64,000 nt of DNA from Alteribacter lacisalsi (GCF_003226345.1 NZ_PDOF01000002.1:620001-684000); one strand, 5' to 3'. Positions 7,309-16,414 are shown, numbered from the stretch's first letter. Notes: generated by a model from the sequence alone, not told the origin. Translations and numbers: made by a program.

Positions 7309-7358
7309 ACCGCACAAATTGCCGGAACGGGTAGAATCGTCCGTTTTCTTTGTGCGGT
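7309..7358 (+). other. Long-range hairpin in the YtxH gene leader
   Basis: ACCGCACAAA (7309-7318) and TTTGTGCGGT (7349-7358) are perfectly complementary; a smaller bulged stem (7323-7329 with 7338-7343) lies inside. It ends about 50 bp before the YtxH start, so it would be in the 5' leader. Role unknown. Confidence 0.4.
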
Positions 7359-7410
7359 ATTGTTGGTAGAATGTAAAGAAGAAACTGGCAAGAAGCTGAG
7401 GAGGCTAAAT

Positions 7411-7899
7411 ATGAGCGGGAATTCAGGCAAGAACTGGCTGTACGGCGGACTCATTACCGGAGTGGCTGCAGGTCTCATTTACGTAGCGGGAAACAAGAAA
7501 GTCCGGACTAAAGTAACGAATACCTTCGAATCGGTGACCGAGAGAACGAACGAGTTTCTGATTTTTATCCGGGAAAACCGCGAGCCTTTTGTCGACCACA
7601 TTAAAGCATCGGCAGAGCGGGTGGCCGAAATTGTTGAGGAAGCTTCGGAGGACATCCAGCGAATTGTGGAAACCTCACAGCATCTGAAGGAGCACACCTT
7701 TGATATTCTGGGTACCATTCATGAAGCCAAGGAGGAATTCGAACAGCTTTCCTCCCAATTGAAACATAAGACAGAACGGGAGGCCGAGCGGGCTGTGCCG
7801 GACGAGGATGTGATTTCTCTTGAAGGCGGGGGAGAAGAGGAACGGAAACAATTACCTCCATCTTCAGAGGATAACGGAGAACGCAAAGACACAGTCTAA
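7411..7899 (+). CDS. YtxH-like general stress protein
   Basis: A 162-residue protein with one N-terminal hydrophobic segment (YGGLITGVAAGLIYVAG) followed by a long charged, coiled-coil-like region (residues about 40-130) and an acidic tail. This is the layout of YtxH-domain proteins, known in Bacillus as stress-related and mostly of unknown function. GAGGAGG lies seven bases before the ATG at 7411, which rules out the upstream in-frame start. It ends in a strong terminator. Confidence 0.7.
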   Translation: MSGNSGKNWLYGGLITGVAAGLIYVAGNKKVRTKVTNTFESVTERTNEFLIFIRENREPFVDHIKASAERVAEIVEEASEDIQRIVETSQHLKEHTFDILGTIHEAKEEFEQLSSQLKHKTEREAERAVPDEDVISLEGGGEEERKQLPPSSEDNGERKDTV

Positions 7900-8036
7900 T
7901 ACTGCGGAAGGGCTACAGACGCAGCACTTATCGCCCTGCACTTCGCAGATGAAGCTTTCCTATGGTCATTGTATGGCTTTGCCGCCGCGCAACGACCCGG
8001 CAATGACTGTGGATGGAGAGTGGATGGGGAGCAGGT

Positions 8037-8076
8037 AAGGGGATCGCACACTCACGATGTGATCCCCTTTTTGTTT
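8037..8076 (+). terminator. Terminator after the YtxH-like gene
   Basis: AAGGGGAT (8037-8044) pairs with ATCCCCTT (8062-8069), with an inner CAC/GTG stem, followed by a T-rich tract. Confidence 0.75.
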
Positions 8077-8115
8077 TCGCAGGTGTTTTACATTATGGTA
8101 TTGGAGGTTTTTCTC

Positions 8116-8223
8116 ATGAGCAAAAACAAACAGAATCATAACGTAAAAAACAACAATAAGCATCGTCCTCATGGAAACAACAAGACAAGCAGCAGTGCCA
8201 ACGGACGTAACAGCGATCATTAA
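8116..8223 (+). CDS. 35-residue Asn/Lys/His-rich small protein
   Basis: An ATG at 8116 with GGAGG eight bases upstream opens a 35-codon frame rich in N, K, H and S (begins MSKNKQNHNVKNNNKH). The composition resembles minor small acid-soluble or other spore core proteins, but I do not recognise a family. The strong ribosome site and a terminator 20 bp after the stop support it being a real gene. The frame is open upstream, but no other start has a site. Confidence 0.5.
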   Translation: MSKNKQNHNVKNNNKHRPHGNNKTSSSANGRNSDH

Positions 8224-8241
8224 CCTGCGGCAGCAGAAAGA

Positions 8242-8275
8242 GAGCACCCTCATCAATGAAGGGTGCTCTTCTTTA
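8242..8275. terminator. Terminator between the small ORF and the AraC gene
   Basis: Nine-pair perfect stem (8242-8250 with 8260-8268) followed by TTCTTT. It lies between convergent genes and is probably used mainly on the plus strand. Confidence 0.7.
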
Positions 8276-8277
8276 TC

Positions 8278-9123
8278 CTACTTCTTTTTTACCGGAATCC
8301 ATATCTCGCTGAAATTGTCTGCACTGGACATGATTTCAGGCCCTTTATTGAGCTCAAAACCGGAGGACGGGAACCATTCCGCATAGATTCTCCCCCACGC
8401 CTCCTGGACTTTTTCCCAGTCGCCGCTCACTTCAAAAACAGCCCATGCTGAGGCCTCAACCTCCAGTTCCTGAAAATCATCAGGGCAGGGTTTTGTCGTT
8501 GCAGCCGCAATATAATAATCCAGTTCACCATTGTCTTCTCTGCCCTCGGAAAAATTGCTGCATACGTTAATTATTCCGGACGGCTGCAGATCCGACAGCT
8601 GTTCAATTCTTTTGACAGTCTCTTCACCAATAGTCTGCCACATCTCCGCAATGTCCGGGTTTGTGCCACTGTAGACAAGGGTAATCCGTTTCATTACCCC
8701 CGCCACCCGGAACGCTTCCTTTGTTTCAATTCGGTAATTCATTTCGCCAGCTCCTTTTACAGTCAGCTGGAAGGTCATTCGGGGATACGCCTTTAAAGAC
8801 AGACCGTTCTTTCTCGCTTCGGTAGGCGTCATGCCATGGAGATTCTGAAAAGCCCTCGTAAAGGCATCCGGTGATGAATATCCGTATTTCAGTGCGGTGT
8901 CCAGTACCTTCACATTCGCAGATCTCAGATCAAAGGCTGCCTGAGTCAGCCGGCGCCTGCGGATGTAATCGGATAGGGTAATCCCTGCCAGAAACGAAAA
9001 CATCCGCTTGAAATGAAATTCCGAGCAGCAGGCTATCCTTGCGATCTCGGTGTAATTGATGTTTTCCTCCAGATTTTCCTCAATGTAGGCAAGTGCCTCA
9101 TTCAGTCTCTCAAGTGAATCCAT
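8278..9123 (-). CDS. AraC-family regulator with GyrI-like effector domain
   Basis: A 281-residue transcription factor. Residues about 1-105 form the two helix-turn-helix motifs of AraC/XylS ([16 protein letters not shown] and [23 protein letters not shown]). Residues about 125-281 look like a GyrI/BmrR-type small-molecule-binding domain ([16 protein letters not shown]). B. subtilis YdeE has the same arrangement. GGGAGGT lies upstream of the ATG at 9123. It is divergent from the two-component operon; its ligand and targets are unknown. Confidence 0.87.
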   Translation of the reverse strand: MDSLERLNEALAYIEENLEENINYTEIARIACCSEFHFKRMFSFLAGITLSDYIRRRRLTQAAFDLRSANVKVLDTALKYGYSSPDAFTRAFQNLHGMTPTEARKNGLSLKAYPRMTFQLTVKGAGEMNYRIETKEAFRVAGVMKRITLVYSGTNPDIAEMWQTIGEETVKRIEQLSDLQPSGIINVCSNFSEGREDNGELDYYIAAATTKPCPDDFQELEVEASAWAVFEVSGDWEKVQEAWGRIYAEWFPSSGFELNKGPEIMSSADNFSEIWIPVKKK

Positions 9124-9267
9124 TTTAATGACCTCCCTTCAAATACAGCTTATCAGAGCTGGCACAGGCCGACCCGACTTCCTGTGTTTCTTTCTGCAGG
9201 ATATTATAACTTTTTGTGCCGTTCAGTTGTAGTATAATCGGACACAGGATGAACGGGGGCAAATAAT

Positions 9268-10935
9268 ATGCAGACAGGAAACCGCTTTAAGGACAGAGCA
9301 TACATACGTAATATTCCCGGAAAAAAGATCGGGCTGAAGCTTAAAATTGTGATTCTGTTCAGCGCAGTTCTTGCCGTTATGCTTGTGATGACCGGACTGT
9401 ACTTCTATACTCTCTTATCCGATTCAAATGAACAGCGGATCGGCGAGCAGGCCCTTAGTGTGTCAGAAACCGTGGCACTGATCCCGGAACTCAGAGAGGC
9501 GTTTGAAGAGGATGATCCCTCAGTCACGATTCAAGCTATTGTAGAACCAATAAGAGAGGCATCAGGGGCAGAATTTATTGTTGTAGGAAACAAAGATGAA
9601 ATTCGCTACTCACACCCTGATCCTGCCCTTCTCGGTGACCAGATGGTGGGCGGCGATAATGAGCGTGCCCTCGAATCAGGGGAATCCTATATTTCCAGCG
9701 CGGAAGGATCGCTCGGTTATTCGATACGGGGAAAAGTGCCGGTCTTTGCTGATGATGGAACAGTCATCGGCGTCGTTTCCACAGGTTTTCTAATGGAGAA
9801 TGTGCAGGGGCTGATCCAGGATAACCGCTCGGAACTTCTTTTCGTACTTGCCCTGGTCCTCGGATTCGGGATTGTTTGCGCCATTGCCCTGTCAGCATAT
9901 ATAAAGAAAGTTCTGTTTGATCTGGAGCCGGAAGAAATTTCTCACCTTTTTCTTCAAAAAGAAACGATTCTCCAGTCTGCTCATGAAGGCATTATCGCAG
10001 TGAACCGCCATGGAGAGATGACGCTTGTGAACCGGGCGGCGCGAAGATTGTTTGGATCAGAAGAAGATGAGGAAATTTTTATCGGCCTGCCGGTTACGAG
10101 TGTGCTGCCTGATTCGAAGCTTCCGGAAGTGCTGGAAACAGGGAAGAGTCAGTTTAACCGTCAGATGACAATCGGTAAAAACGTGGTGGTGGTAAACCGC
10201 GTGCCGATCTATCAGGAAGGCAGGCTCACCGGAGCGGTTTCCACATTCAGAAACAGGACGGAAATTGAACAGCTGACCAGAGAACTTGCTGAGGTGAAAC
10301 GCTATGCCGAGGGGCTGAGAGCTCAGACCCATGAATTTTCAAACAAACTGTACACTATTCTCGGACACCTTCAGCTCGGGCAGAAAGAAGAAGCGATCCG
10401 GTATATCAAAGAGGAGAAACACGTCCAGGATGAGTGGATTCATCTGCTGATTGAAAAGGTGGCGGATCCGATGGTCAGTGCCATTCTGCTAGGAAAAATG
10501 AACCTGGCCCGGGAGAAACATATCAACCTGAGTATTGATCCATTCAGTTCACTGGAGAGCATTCTGCCTGAAGAACAGCAGGGAGCCATCGTTACAGCGC
10601 TGGGTAATATCATTCATAATGCCTTTGAAGCAGTAAGCACCCAACCTGAGGAAGACCGAAACGTAAACGTATTTTTTACAGACCCAGGCGATTCAGCGGT
10701 CTTTGAGGTTGAGGACTCAGGTCCAGGCGTGCCGGCAGAAACTGCGGAACGGCTGTTTAATCAGGGATTTTCAACAAAACAGGGTGAGAAAAGAGGATAC
10801 GGTCTTGCCCTGTCCTGCCAGGTGATCCGTGATCTTGGCGGCTCTGTAACGCTGGAGAATCCAGGTGAAACTGGAGCCTGCTTTGTGATCACGCTGCCGA
10901 AGAAGGGAGGAGAAAAGCATGATGGATCAATTTAA
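9268..10935 (+). CDS. Sensor histidine kinase, CitA/DcuS family
   Basis: A 555-residue membrane sensor for C4-dicarboxylates, citrate or a related acid. Order: membrane helix about 25-45, extracellular sensor domain about 46-185, membrane helix about 188-212, PAS domain about 220-325, then the Spo0B-like phosphoacceptor block RAQTHEFSNKLYTILGH with His355, and an ATPase domain with NIIHNAFEA, DSGPGVP and GYGLAL. The His context and PAS position are diagnostic of the CitA/DcuS/DctS class. It overlaps the response-regulator gene by 17 bp and lies upstream of a citrate-type transporter, the likely target. Confidence 0.92.
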   Translation: MQTGNRFKDRAYIRNIPGKKIGLKLKIVILFSAVLAVMLVMTGLYFYTLLSDSNEQRIGEQALSVSETVALIPELREAFEEDDPSVTIQAIVEPIREASGAEFIVVGNKDEIRYSHPDPALLGDQMVGGDNERALESGESYISSAEGSLGYSIRGKVPVFADDGTVIGVVSTGFLMENVQGLIQDNRSELLFVLALVLGFGIVCAIALSAYIKKVLFDLEPEEISHLFLQKETILQSAHEGIIAVNRHGEMTLVNRAARRLFGSEEDEEIFIGLPVTSVLPDSKLPEVLETGKSQFNRQMTIGKNVVVVNRVPIYQEGRLTGAVSTFRNRTEIEQLTRELAEVKRYAEGLRAQTHEFSNKLYTILGHLQLGQKEEAIRYIKEEKHVQDEWIHLLIEKVADPMVSAILLGKMNLAREKHINLSIDPFSSLESILPEEQQGAIVTALGNIIHNAFEAVSTQPEEDRNVNVFFTDPGDSAVFEVEDSGPGVPAETAERLFNQGFSTKQGEKRGYGLALSCQVIRDLGGSVTLENPGETGACFVITLPKKGGEKHDGSI

Positions 10936-11614
10936 CGTTCTCATCGTGGAAGATGATTTTCGGGTGGCCGGCATCACGCAGGGTTATGTTGAGAAGGTGC
11001 CGGGATTTTCTGTCAGTGCCCTGGCCAAAACTGCAGCTGAAACAAAAGAGGAGCTGGATAAAGGGAGCACGCCGGATGTGGTTCTGCTCGATGTCTACAT
11101 TCCTGATGCAGAAGGGATGAGTCTGTTTCATATCGTGAGAGAAGCGTGCCCGGCAGCTGCCATCATATTTATAACAGCAGCCAGAGAATCGGAAACGATC
11201 GATAAGGCTTTTCAGGGAGGAGCCTTTGATTACCTGGTAAAGCCTTTGGAGTTCAGCCGTCTGAAGCAGTCCCTGGAACGATTCGCCCGTCAGAGGCGCA
11301 TCCTTGCATCAAAAAAAGAACTGAACCAGGCTGAAATCGACAGCATGCAGCAGCAGGGAGAAACGCCTGAAGAGGCAGCGCAGGATCACCTTCCTAAAGG
11401 AATCGACCGCCTGACACTGGACAAGTTTGAAGAGCTTTTCACGAATCAGAGCGAGAGTATGACAGCAGCTGAAGTGGGCAGGCAAATCGGAGCAAGCCGG
11501 TCTACAGCGCGGCGTTATCTGGAGTACCTTGTTTCTGTCGGTGCCATTGCTGCACGTTTGAAATACGGAGATGTAGGGCGGCCGGAAAGGCGTTACGAAA
11601 AAGAAAGACCGTGA
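10919..11614 (+). CDS. Response regulator, CitB/DcuR family
   Basis: A 231-residue partner of the preceding kinase. The receiver domain shows VEDDF (acidic pocket), the phosphorylation site Asp58 in VVLLDVYIPD, and KPLEF with the conserved Lys. After a linker the C-terminal part (AAEVGRQIGASRSTARRYLEYL) is a helix-turn-helix as in DctR/CitT/MalR. GGAGG precedes two consecutive ATG codons (10919 and 10922); the exact start is uncertain by one residue. Confidence 0.92.
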   Translation: MMDQFNVLIVEDDFRVAGITQGYVEKVPGFSVSALAKTAAETKEELDKGSTPDVVLLDVYIPDAEGMSLFHIVREACPAAAIIFITAARESETIDKAFQGGAFDYLVKPLEFSRLKQSLERFARQRRILASKKELNQAEIDSMQQQGETPEEAAQDHLPKGIDRLTLDKFEELFTNQSESMTAAEVGRQIGASRSTARRYLEYLVSVGAIAARLKYGDVGRPERRYEKERP

Positions 11615-11772
11615 ACATAATGAACAAAATAGGTGAAATGAATTAAAAAGGCCTTATGACCATTATCTTTTCTCCAGTCTGAATGCGTTGTAAGCTGATT
11701 TTACAAACTATTCGGAACAGGGAAAGTGCGTTGTTTGAAAGCGGTTACTTTTCCTGAAAGGAGAGAGATCTG

Positions 11773-13089
11773 ATGCTGAGTATTATAGGCTTTTTGACGA
11801 TTGCTGTTATTGTTGCCCTGCTGATCAGCGGCAGGATCACACCTATTATGGGGCTTGCCGTCGTTCCTGTCATCGGCGCCCTTGCTGCCGGCTTTAACCC
11901 AGTCGAAATCGGGGCGTTCTTTAATGACGGAATTGCTTCTGTTATAAGCGTTGTCATCATGTTTATTTTTGCAATTCTGTTTTTTGGAATCATGCAGGAC
12001 AGCGGGCTGTTCGATCCGCTGATCAATAAAATGGTGACGCTTTCAAAAGGAAACGTGACCGCGGTTGCTGTAGCCACGGTCATAATCGGGGCTGTTGCCC
12101 ATCTGGACGGGTCAGGTGCTTCCACCTTCCTGATTACGATTCCAGCGCTTTTACCGCTGTACCTGAAGCTGAAAATGAATCCGTATCTGCTTCTGCTTCT
12201 GATCGGTCTGAGTGCCAGTATTATGAACATGGTCCCATGGGCCGGTCCGATCGGCCGGGCAGGAGCCGTACTCGGAGTGGATGCATCAGAACTCTGGCGC
12301 CCCCTTATTCCGGTGCAGATTTCCGCGCTTCTCCTGCTAATCGTACTGGCTGTTTTCCTCGGTATGCTTGAAAAAAGACGGATTGCCCGTCTCACGGAGG
12401 CAGAACAGGCAAAGCTTGAAGCGGCAGCCGCCGCAGAAGTGGACGCGGGATCTGATGATACGAAAGAATCTCTTAAGCGTCCGAAGCTTCTGTTTGTCAA
12501 TCTGCTCCTTGCTCTGACGGTAATCGGAATCCTGGTCTGGGGGGTAATTCCGTCCGGTCTAGTCTTTATGCTCGGTCTGAGCATCGCGCTGCCGCTTAAC
12601 TATCCTCAGGTGGATCTGCAGATGGAACGGATTAAAGCACACGCGCCGAATGCGCTGATGATGGCCGCGATTATCCTTGCCGCCGGTTCCTTTCTCGGCA
12701 TTATGAACGGATCAGGCATGCTCGATTCCCTTGCCCAGGATCTGGTTTACATCCTTCCGGCATTTGTTGTTCCTTATCTGCACGTCATTATGGGGGTCTT
12801 CGGTGTTCCGTTTGACCTTGTTCTGAGCACAGATGCCTATTATTTTGCGCTTCTCCCGGTGGTTGAGCAGATCGTTACGGCACACGGAATTGACTCCATC
12901 ACCGCTGCCTACACGATGATCATCGGAAACATTATCGGAACCTTTGTGAGTCCATTCTCCCCAGCATTGTGGCTGGCACTCGGCCTTGCCGGACTGGAAA
13001 TGGGCAAACACATCCGCTACTCGTTTTTCTGGGTCTGGGGCTTCAGCCTCGTCCTCATGTTTGTAGCATTCCTTCTTGGCGTGATTTGA
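11773..13089 (+). CDS. CitMHS-family citrate-metal:proton symporter
   Basis: A 438-residue transporter with about 11-12 membrane helices. The conserved stretches MQDSGLFDPLINKMV, AHLDGSGASTFLITIPALLPLY and MVPWAGPIGRAGAVL are typical of the CitMHS family (B. subtilis CitM, CitH, CimH relatives), which import citrate as a metal complex with protons. A hydrophilic Ala/Glu-rich loop occurs near residues 205-235. GAAAGGAGAG precedes the ATG. A 158-bp spacer after the response-regulator gene leaves room for a regulated promoter; control by the adjacent two-component system is inferred from context. Confidence 0.9.
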   Translation: MLSIIGFLTIAVIVALLISGRITPIMGLAVVPVIGALAAGFNPVEIGAFFNDGIASVISVVIMFIFAILFFGIMQDSGLFDPLINKMVTLSKGNVTAVAVATVIIGAVAHLDGSGASTFLITIPALLPLYLKLKMNPYLLLLLIGLSASIMNMVPWAGPIGRAGAVLGVDASELWRPLIPVQISALLLLIVLAVFLGMLEKRRIARLTEAEQAKLEAAAAAEVDAGSDDTKESLKRPKLLFVNLLLALTVIGILVWGVIPSGLVFMLGLSIALPLNYPQVDLQMERIKAHAPNALMMAAIILAAGSFLGIMNGSGMLDSLAQDLVYILPAFVVPYLHVIMGVFGVPFDLVLSTDAYYFALLPVVEQIVTAHGIDSITAAYTMIIGNIIGTFVSPFSPALWLALGLAGLEMGKHIRYSFFWVWGFSLVLMFVAFLLGVI

Positions 13090-13100
13090 CGGACCTTTAT

Positions 13101-13136
13101 GAACCTCCGCTGCTTCTGCGGAGGTTCTATTTTTAT
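13101..13136 (+). terminator. Terminator of the CitMHS gene
   Basis: GAACCTCCGC / GCGGAGGTTC (13101-13110 with 13118-13127), a perfect ten-pair stem, then a T-rich tract. Confidence 0.9.
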
Positions 13137-13154
13137 ATTGATGGAGCGGAAGGT

Positions 13155-13193
13155 GATGACTCCCGCGGAAAGCGTCCGCCTGCAGCGCAGGTT
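13155..13193. repeat. Short fragment of a Bacillaceae intergenic repeat (GC-rich type)
   Basis: The sequence around GACTCCCGCGGAAAGCG followed by TCCGCCTGCAGCG resembles a GC-rich repeated element I recall from many Bacillaceae intergenic regions. A related piece (CCGCGGAAAGCGAGCG) lies near 56059. Assignment is from memory of the pattern. Confidence 0.45.
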
Positions 13194-13344
13194 CTCTTTC
13201 TTAGCACTAAACTTTCGAACAAAGCGAAAGAAAAAACATTCATAGCCTGAGAAAGTGCCGAGTACATATAAGGAGCAAATTGTAGTTTGAGTGAAAGCAA
13301 TTCAGGCTACATACCTACTACAAGCTTTAAAAGGAGGTTCATTC

Positions 13345-14139
13345 ATGGCACTCGCTAAGGAATTGGAAACTCTCAAGGAATACAAATGTCCGGAAGGGGA
13401 ATGCGTGCTCAGCGTATACTTAAATACGGACCGTTCAAACCAGGATCAGCAAAAAGGCGAATGGAAAATCCGGCTCAAAAACGGGCTGCGTAAACTCGAG
13501 GAATACCTAGAGGCAAGCAGCAACGATGAGCCGCTTAAAAACTACCAGAAGATTAAAAAGAAAGTGGAAAAGGAAATCCAGGGAAATCAGACAAACCTGC
13601 AGAAAAGTGTTGTGATTTTTGCGTCGGAGGACAAGGATCTATGGTCTGTTCATTACCTGCAGCTCCCGGTTGAAACCCAGTTTCACTGGGAAAGCAGCCC
13701 GGTAACCGATCAGCTTGAAAAATTGCAGGAGGAGTATCCGACAGCAGGTATTGTGCTTACAAATATGGATGAAATCCGCATTATCGATACCGCTCTCGGA
13801 GAAGTAAACGACACGAGAACGTACACATTTGATCCGGAAGTGGAGAAGTGGACGTTCAAAGACGGCATGGGCGCTACAAACGCCATGCAATCCGGTGCGA
13901 GCCACGTGGATAAAGTGCAGCAGCGCTTTGAAGAAAACATGCAGCGCTTTTACAAGGACATTGCCGGCAACATCGACCAGATGAAACGGGACCGGAACTG
14001 GAAGAGCGTGTATCTTGTAGGCGAACCGGAGATGACGCGGACCCTTGAATCCCAGCTCCGGGCAAACGTTGAAAAGTCAGTCAACAAAAACCTGGTGAAC
14101 GCCCGCCCGTCACAGGTACTTGCGAACGTTTTTAATTAA
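13345..14139 (+). CDS. Bacterial aeRF1/VLRF1-like protein
   Basis: A 264-residue cytosolic protein. The N-terminal CVLSVYLNTDRSN and the central SVVIFASEDKDLW and GIVLTNMDEIRIIDT segments resemble the bacterial relatives of archaeal/eukaryotic release factor 1 (VLRF1/baeRF families), some of which are linked to release of peptidyl-tRNA from stalled ribosomes. I see no GGQ motif, so catalytic activity is doubtful. AAAGGAGGT lies six bases before the ATG at 13345. Family membership is plausible, function uncertain. Confidence 0.6.
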   Translation: MALAKELETLKEYKCPEGECVLSVYLNTDRSNQDQQKGEWKIRLKNGLRKLEEYLEASSNDEPLKNYQKIKKKVEKEIQGNQTNLQKSVVIFASEDKDLWSVHYLQLPVETQFHWESSPVTDQLEKLQEEYPTAGIVLTNMDEIRIIDTALGEVNDTRTYTFDPEVEKWTFKDGMGATNAMQSGASHVDKVQQRFEENMQRFYKDIAGNIDQMKRDRNWKSVYLVGEPEMTRTLESQLRANVEKSVNKNLVNARPSQVLANVFN

Positions 14140-14157
14140 ACGGTAAAACGAAATTGC

Positions 14158-14196
14158 AAAAAAATCAGCCTTTCCCTGCGGGGAGGCTGATTTTTA
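14158..14196. terminator. Bidirectional terminator
   Basis: AATCAGCC / GGCTGATT (14163-14170 with 14185-14192) flanked by A7 on the left and T5 on the right; it serves the convergent aeRF1-like and MFS genes. Confidence 0.85.
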
Positions 14197-14208
14197 TTGG
14201 CTGCATTG

Positions 14209-15438
14209 TTAAGCGGCTTCGGATGCTTCTTTGTTTTCCCGGCCGGTTGTCAGGTCGAAAATGAAAGCGCCGGCGAGCATGACAATGAGTATGCCGCTGA
14301 TGGAATAGTAGATGGCACCATCGCCGATCACTTCGATGAAAAAGCCGCCTGCAGTCGGTCCGGTCATGCTGCCGAGGGCGAACATCACCCCCATCATGAC
14401 GTTTCCGGTCGGCAGAAGCGCTGCGGGCAGGAGATCGGCCATATAGGCAACGGCGAGTGAAAACAGGGAGCCGAGGAGCATGCCTGCAAAAATGAAGCAG
14501 CCGAGGAGCAGCCACATGTTTGATTCTGCAAAACTCATCGTTAAAAAGCTTGCAAGCCCCAGTGAAATAATTATTTTTAATACTTTGCTCCGGCCGATCC
14601 GGTCACTGAGCATCCCGAGGGGGATCTGCGTGAGCAGGCTTCCGAATACAAAGCTTGAAAGCAGAATGGCGGCCCATTCAAGATCGATCCCGGTCCGCAT
14701 GGCGTATACAGGATAGTTTCCGTGGAGGGAGGCTTCCAGGTAACCAAAGCAGAAGCTCGGGAGAAACGCGAACCAGGCAAGCTGCATGACTTTTTTGTAG
14801 CGTGCGAGAGTGTTCATCTGTCCGGCGGTGCCGAGGTCATTGTCCGGCCACTCGTTTCTGAGAAACAGAATAAACACCCAGGCAACCACACTCGAAGCGG
14901 ATGCAATAATAAATGGCAGGTATTCATGCACGGCCAGGAGGCTTGTCATGAGCGGTCCGAGACCAAACCCCATTCCGAATGCGAGTCCATACATCGCGAG
15001 CTGGCGGCCCCGTTTTGCCTTGGAAGAGGTCGTACTGATCCACACCTGGGTGGAAAAGTGAATCAGGTTGTCACCAATGCCGACGATCAGGCGGAGTACA
15101 AACCAGAACCAGAAAGCCTGCCAGAGTGGAAATAGCATTAGCGAGACGGTTAAGATAAGCAGTCCGGTAATGATTACCGGTTTGTACCCAAACGTCCGGA
15201 CCGGCCGTTCGATAAATGGTGATATGAGAAGAATACCGATGTAAAGCGCAGCGGCGTTCAGGCCGTTTGCAGAGGAGGATACGCCGGCCTGCTCAAGCAT
15301 AACGGCAAGCACAGGCAGCAGCATCCCCTGGGAAAAGCCGGCTATAAGGACCATTCCTACGAGAACCCAGTACCGGAAGACCGGATTATTCGGTTCATGA
15401 TGAAGTTGTGATTCGTGCTGCTGTGTTTGGGCGGTCAT
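14209..15438 (-). CDS. MFS transporter (YfkF-like)
   Basis: A 409-residue major facilitator protein with about 12 membrane helices. It has the loop 2-3 type motif around FGYKPVIITG and a second-half copy in SDRIGRSKVLKI. Position beside yfkD- and yfkA-type genes parallels B. subtilis yfkF, an uncharacterised MFS exporter. AAAGGAG lies upstream of the ATG at 15438. Substrate unknown. Its upstream region contains the 20-bp repeat array at 15473-15570. Confidence 0.85.
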   Translation of the reverse strand: MTAQTQQHESQLHHEPNNPVFRYWVLVGMVLIAGFSQGMLLPVLAVMLEQAGVSSSANGLNAAALYIGILLISPFIERPVRTFGYKPVIITGLLILTVSLMLFPLWQAFWFWFVLRLIVGIGDNLIHFSTQVWISTTSSKAKRGRQLAMYGLAFGMGFGLGPLMTSLLAVHEYLPFIIASASSVVAWVFILFLRNEWPDNDLGTAGQMNTLARYKKVMQLAWFAFLPSFCFGYLEASLHGNYPVYAMRTGIDLEWAAILLSSFVFGSLLTQIPLGMLSDRIGRSKVLKIIISLGLASFLTMSFAESNMWLLLGCFIFAGMLLGSLFSLAVAYMADLLPAALLPTGNVMMGVMFALGSMTGPTAGGFFIEVIGDGAIYYSISGILIVMLAGAFIFDLTTGRENKEASEAA

Positions 15439-15472
15439 CTGGCAGGGCTCCTTTCTTTGAGGGTTTTGTTTG

Positions 15473-15570
15473 TTTAAGGGTCTTATGTTTTGTTTAGGGG
15501 TCTTATATTTTGTTTAAGGGTCTTATGTTTTGTTTAGGGATCTTAATTATTGTTTAGGGGTCTTATTATC
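15473..15570. repeat. 20-bp phased repeat array (TTTAGGGGTCTTAT type)
   Basis: Five units start at 15473, 15493, 15513, 15533 and 15553, exactly 20 bp apart; core TTTA(A/G)GGGTCTTAT with TTTTG between. The array fills the divergent spacer between the MFS and OsmC genes. A more degenerate array with the same core and near-same period occurs at 36497-36577. Confidence 0.85.
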
Positions 15571-15704
15571 AATTTTGCACCTCTATCATTGTAGAACCTG
15601 CAGACGAAAAAGCAAAGGGTTAATTTCGGGGGCTGACAGATGACGCAAGCGGCGGAAAAAGGGTAGAATAAGGCTAACTTTTAAACAGCAAGGGTGAGTA
15701 GACG

Positions 15705-16085
15705 ATGAAATTTACAATGAAGGATCAGGCATTTGAAACAGAAACGGCATACGGGAAACTGACTGTTTCCGGTAATGAGGACTACGGGTTCCGCCCGTTC
15801 CAGCTGATGGTGAGCTCGATTGCCGTCTGCAGCGGCGGCGTGCTTCGAAAAGTAATGGAAAAACAGCGGATGACCGTGCACGATATTGAGATTGAGGCTG
15901 ATGTGGAGCGGGAACCTTCAGAGGCGAACCGGCTCACGAAGATCTCGATTCACTACACGATCAAGGGGGACAATCTCTCCGAAGCCCGGGTGGAAAAAGC
16001 AGTACATCTTGCCTCAAAAAACTGTCCGATGGCACGGACAGTGGAAGGCAGCGTGGAGATTAAAGAAACCTTCACACTCGTATAA
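15705..16085 (+). CDS. OsmC-family protein
   Basis: A 126-residue member of the OsmC/Ohr family of thiol peroxidases. The two expected cysteines are present: AVCSGGVLRKVMEKQ and KNCPMARTVEGSVEI. The fold is usually dimeric with active sites at the interface; the substrate (organic hydroperoxide or other) is not predictable. An AAGGGTGAG site precedes the ATG at 15705. It is a single gene with a terminator at 16101. Confidence 0.88.
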   Translation: MKFTMKDQAFETETAYGKLTVSGNEDYGFRPFQLMVSSIAVCSGGVLRKVMEKQRMTVHDIEIEADVEREPSEANRLTKISIHYTIKGDNLSEARVEKAVHLASKNCPMARTVEGSVEIKETFTLV

Positions 16086-16100
16086 CACGCACGGCTGAGG

Positions 16101-16128
16101 AAGGCGGCGACTACCGCCTTTCTTTTTT
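16101..16128 (+). terminator. Terminator of the OsmC gene
   Basis: AAGGCGG (16101-16107) pairs with CCGCCTT (16114-16120), followed by TCTTTTTT. Confidence 0.8.
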
Positions 16129-16137
16129 GGACGGACA

Positions 16138-16340
16138 GCGTTTACGCCTTAACTCCGGATCGGAACGAAGTTAAGGCGTGAAAACGCAGAATTTAAGACC
16201 TAATTCCAGGGTTGAAAGAAGTAAGGTTGTGAAAAGCCAGGTTTTAAGACCTAACTCCGCCGTCGTATGAAGTTAGGGCGTGAAAACGCAAAAGGTGCGG
16301 CCTAATTCCAAAGCCTGAAAGAAGTTGAGGCGTGAAAGGG
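16138..16340. repeat. Array of four 51-54-bp hairpin-forming repeats
   Basis: Units start near 16144, 16198, 16249 and 16301, with cores (G)CCTAA(C/T)TCC and GAAGTTAAGGCGTGAAAACGC. Unit 1 folds into a 17-pair stem (16138-16154 with 16169-16187, two-base bulge). Unit 3 keeps a seven-pair stem; units 2 and 4 are more decayed. The array fills the spacer between the OsmC and MATE genes. Confidence 0.75.
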
Positions 16341-16414
16341 TCCCATCATGACCAGACTCCTCCCCAAAGAGGCGTTAGCGTTCAAAAAATAACTGCATCA
16401 AAGGAGGGGAGCCC

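Noticed and set aside
7900-8115. Upstream extension of the 35-residue ORF frame
   Set aside because: The frame is open, but the terminator at 8037 lies within it and only the ATG at 8116 has a ribosome site.
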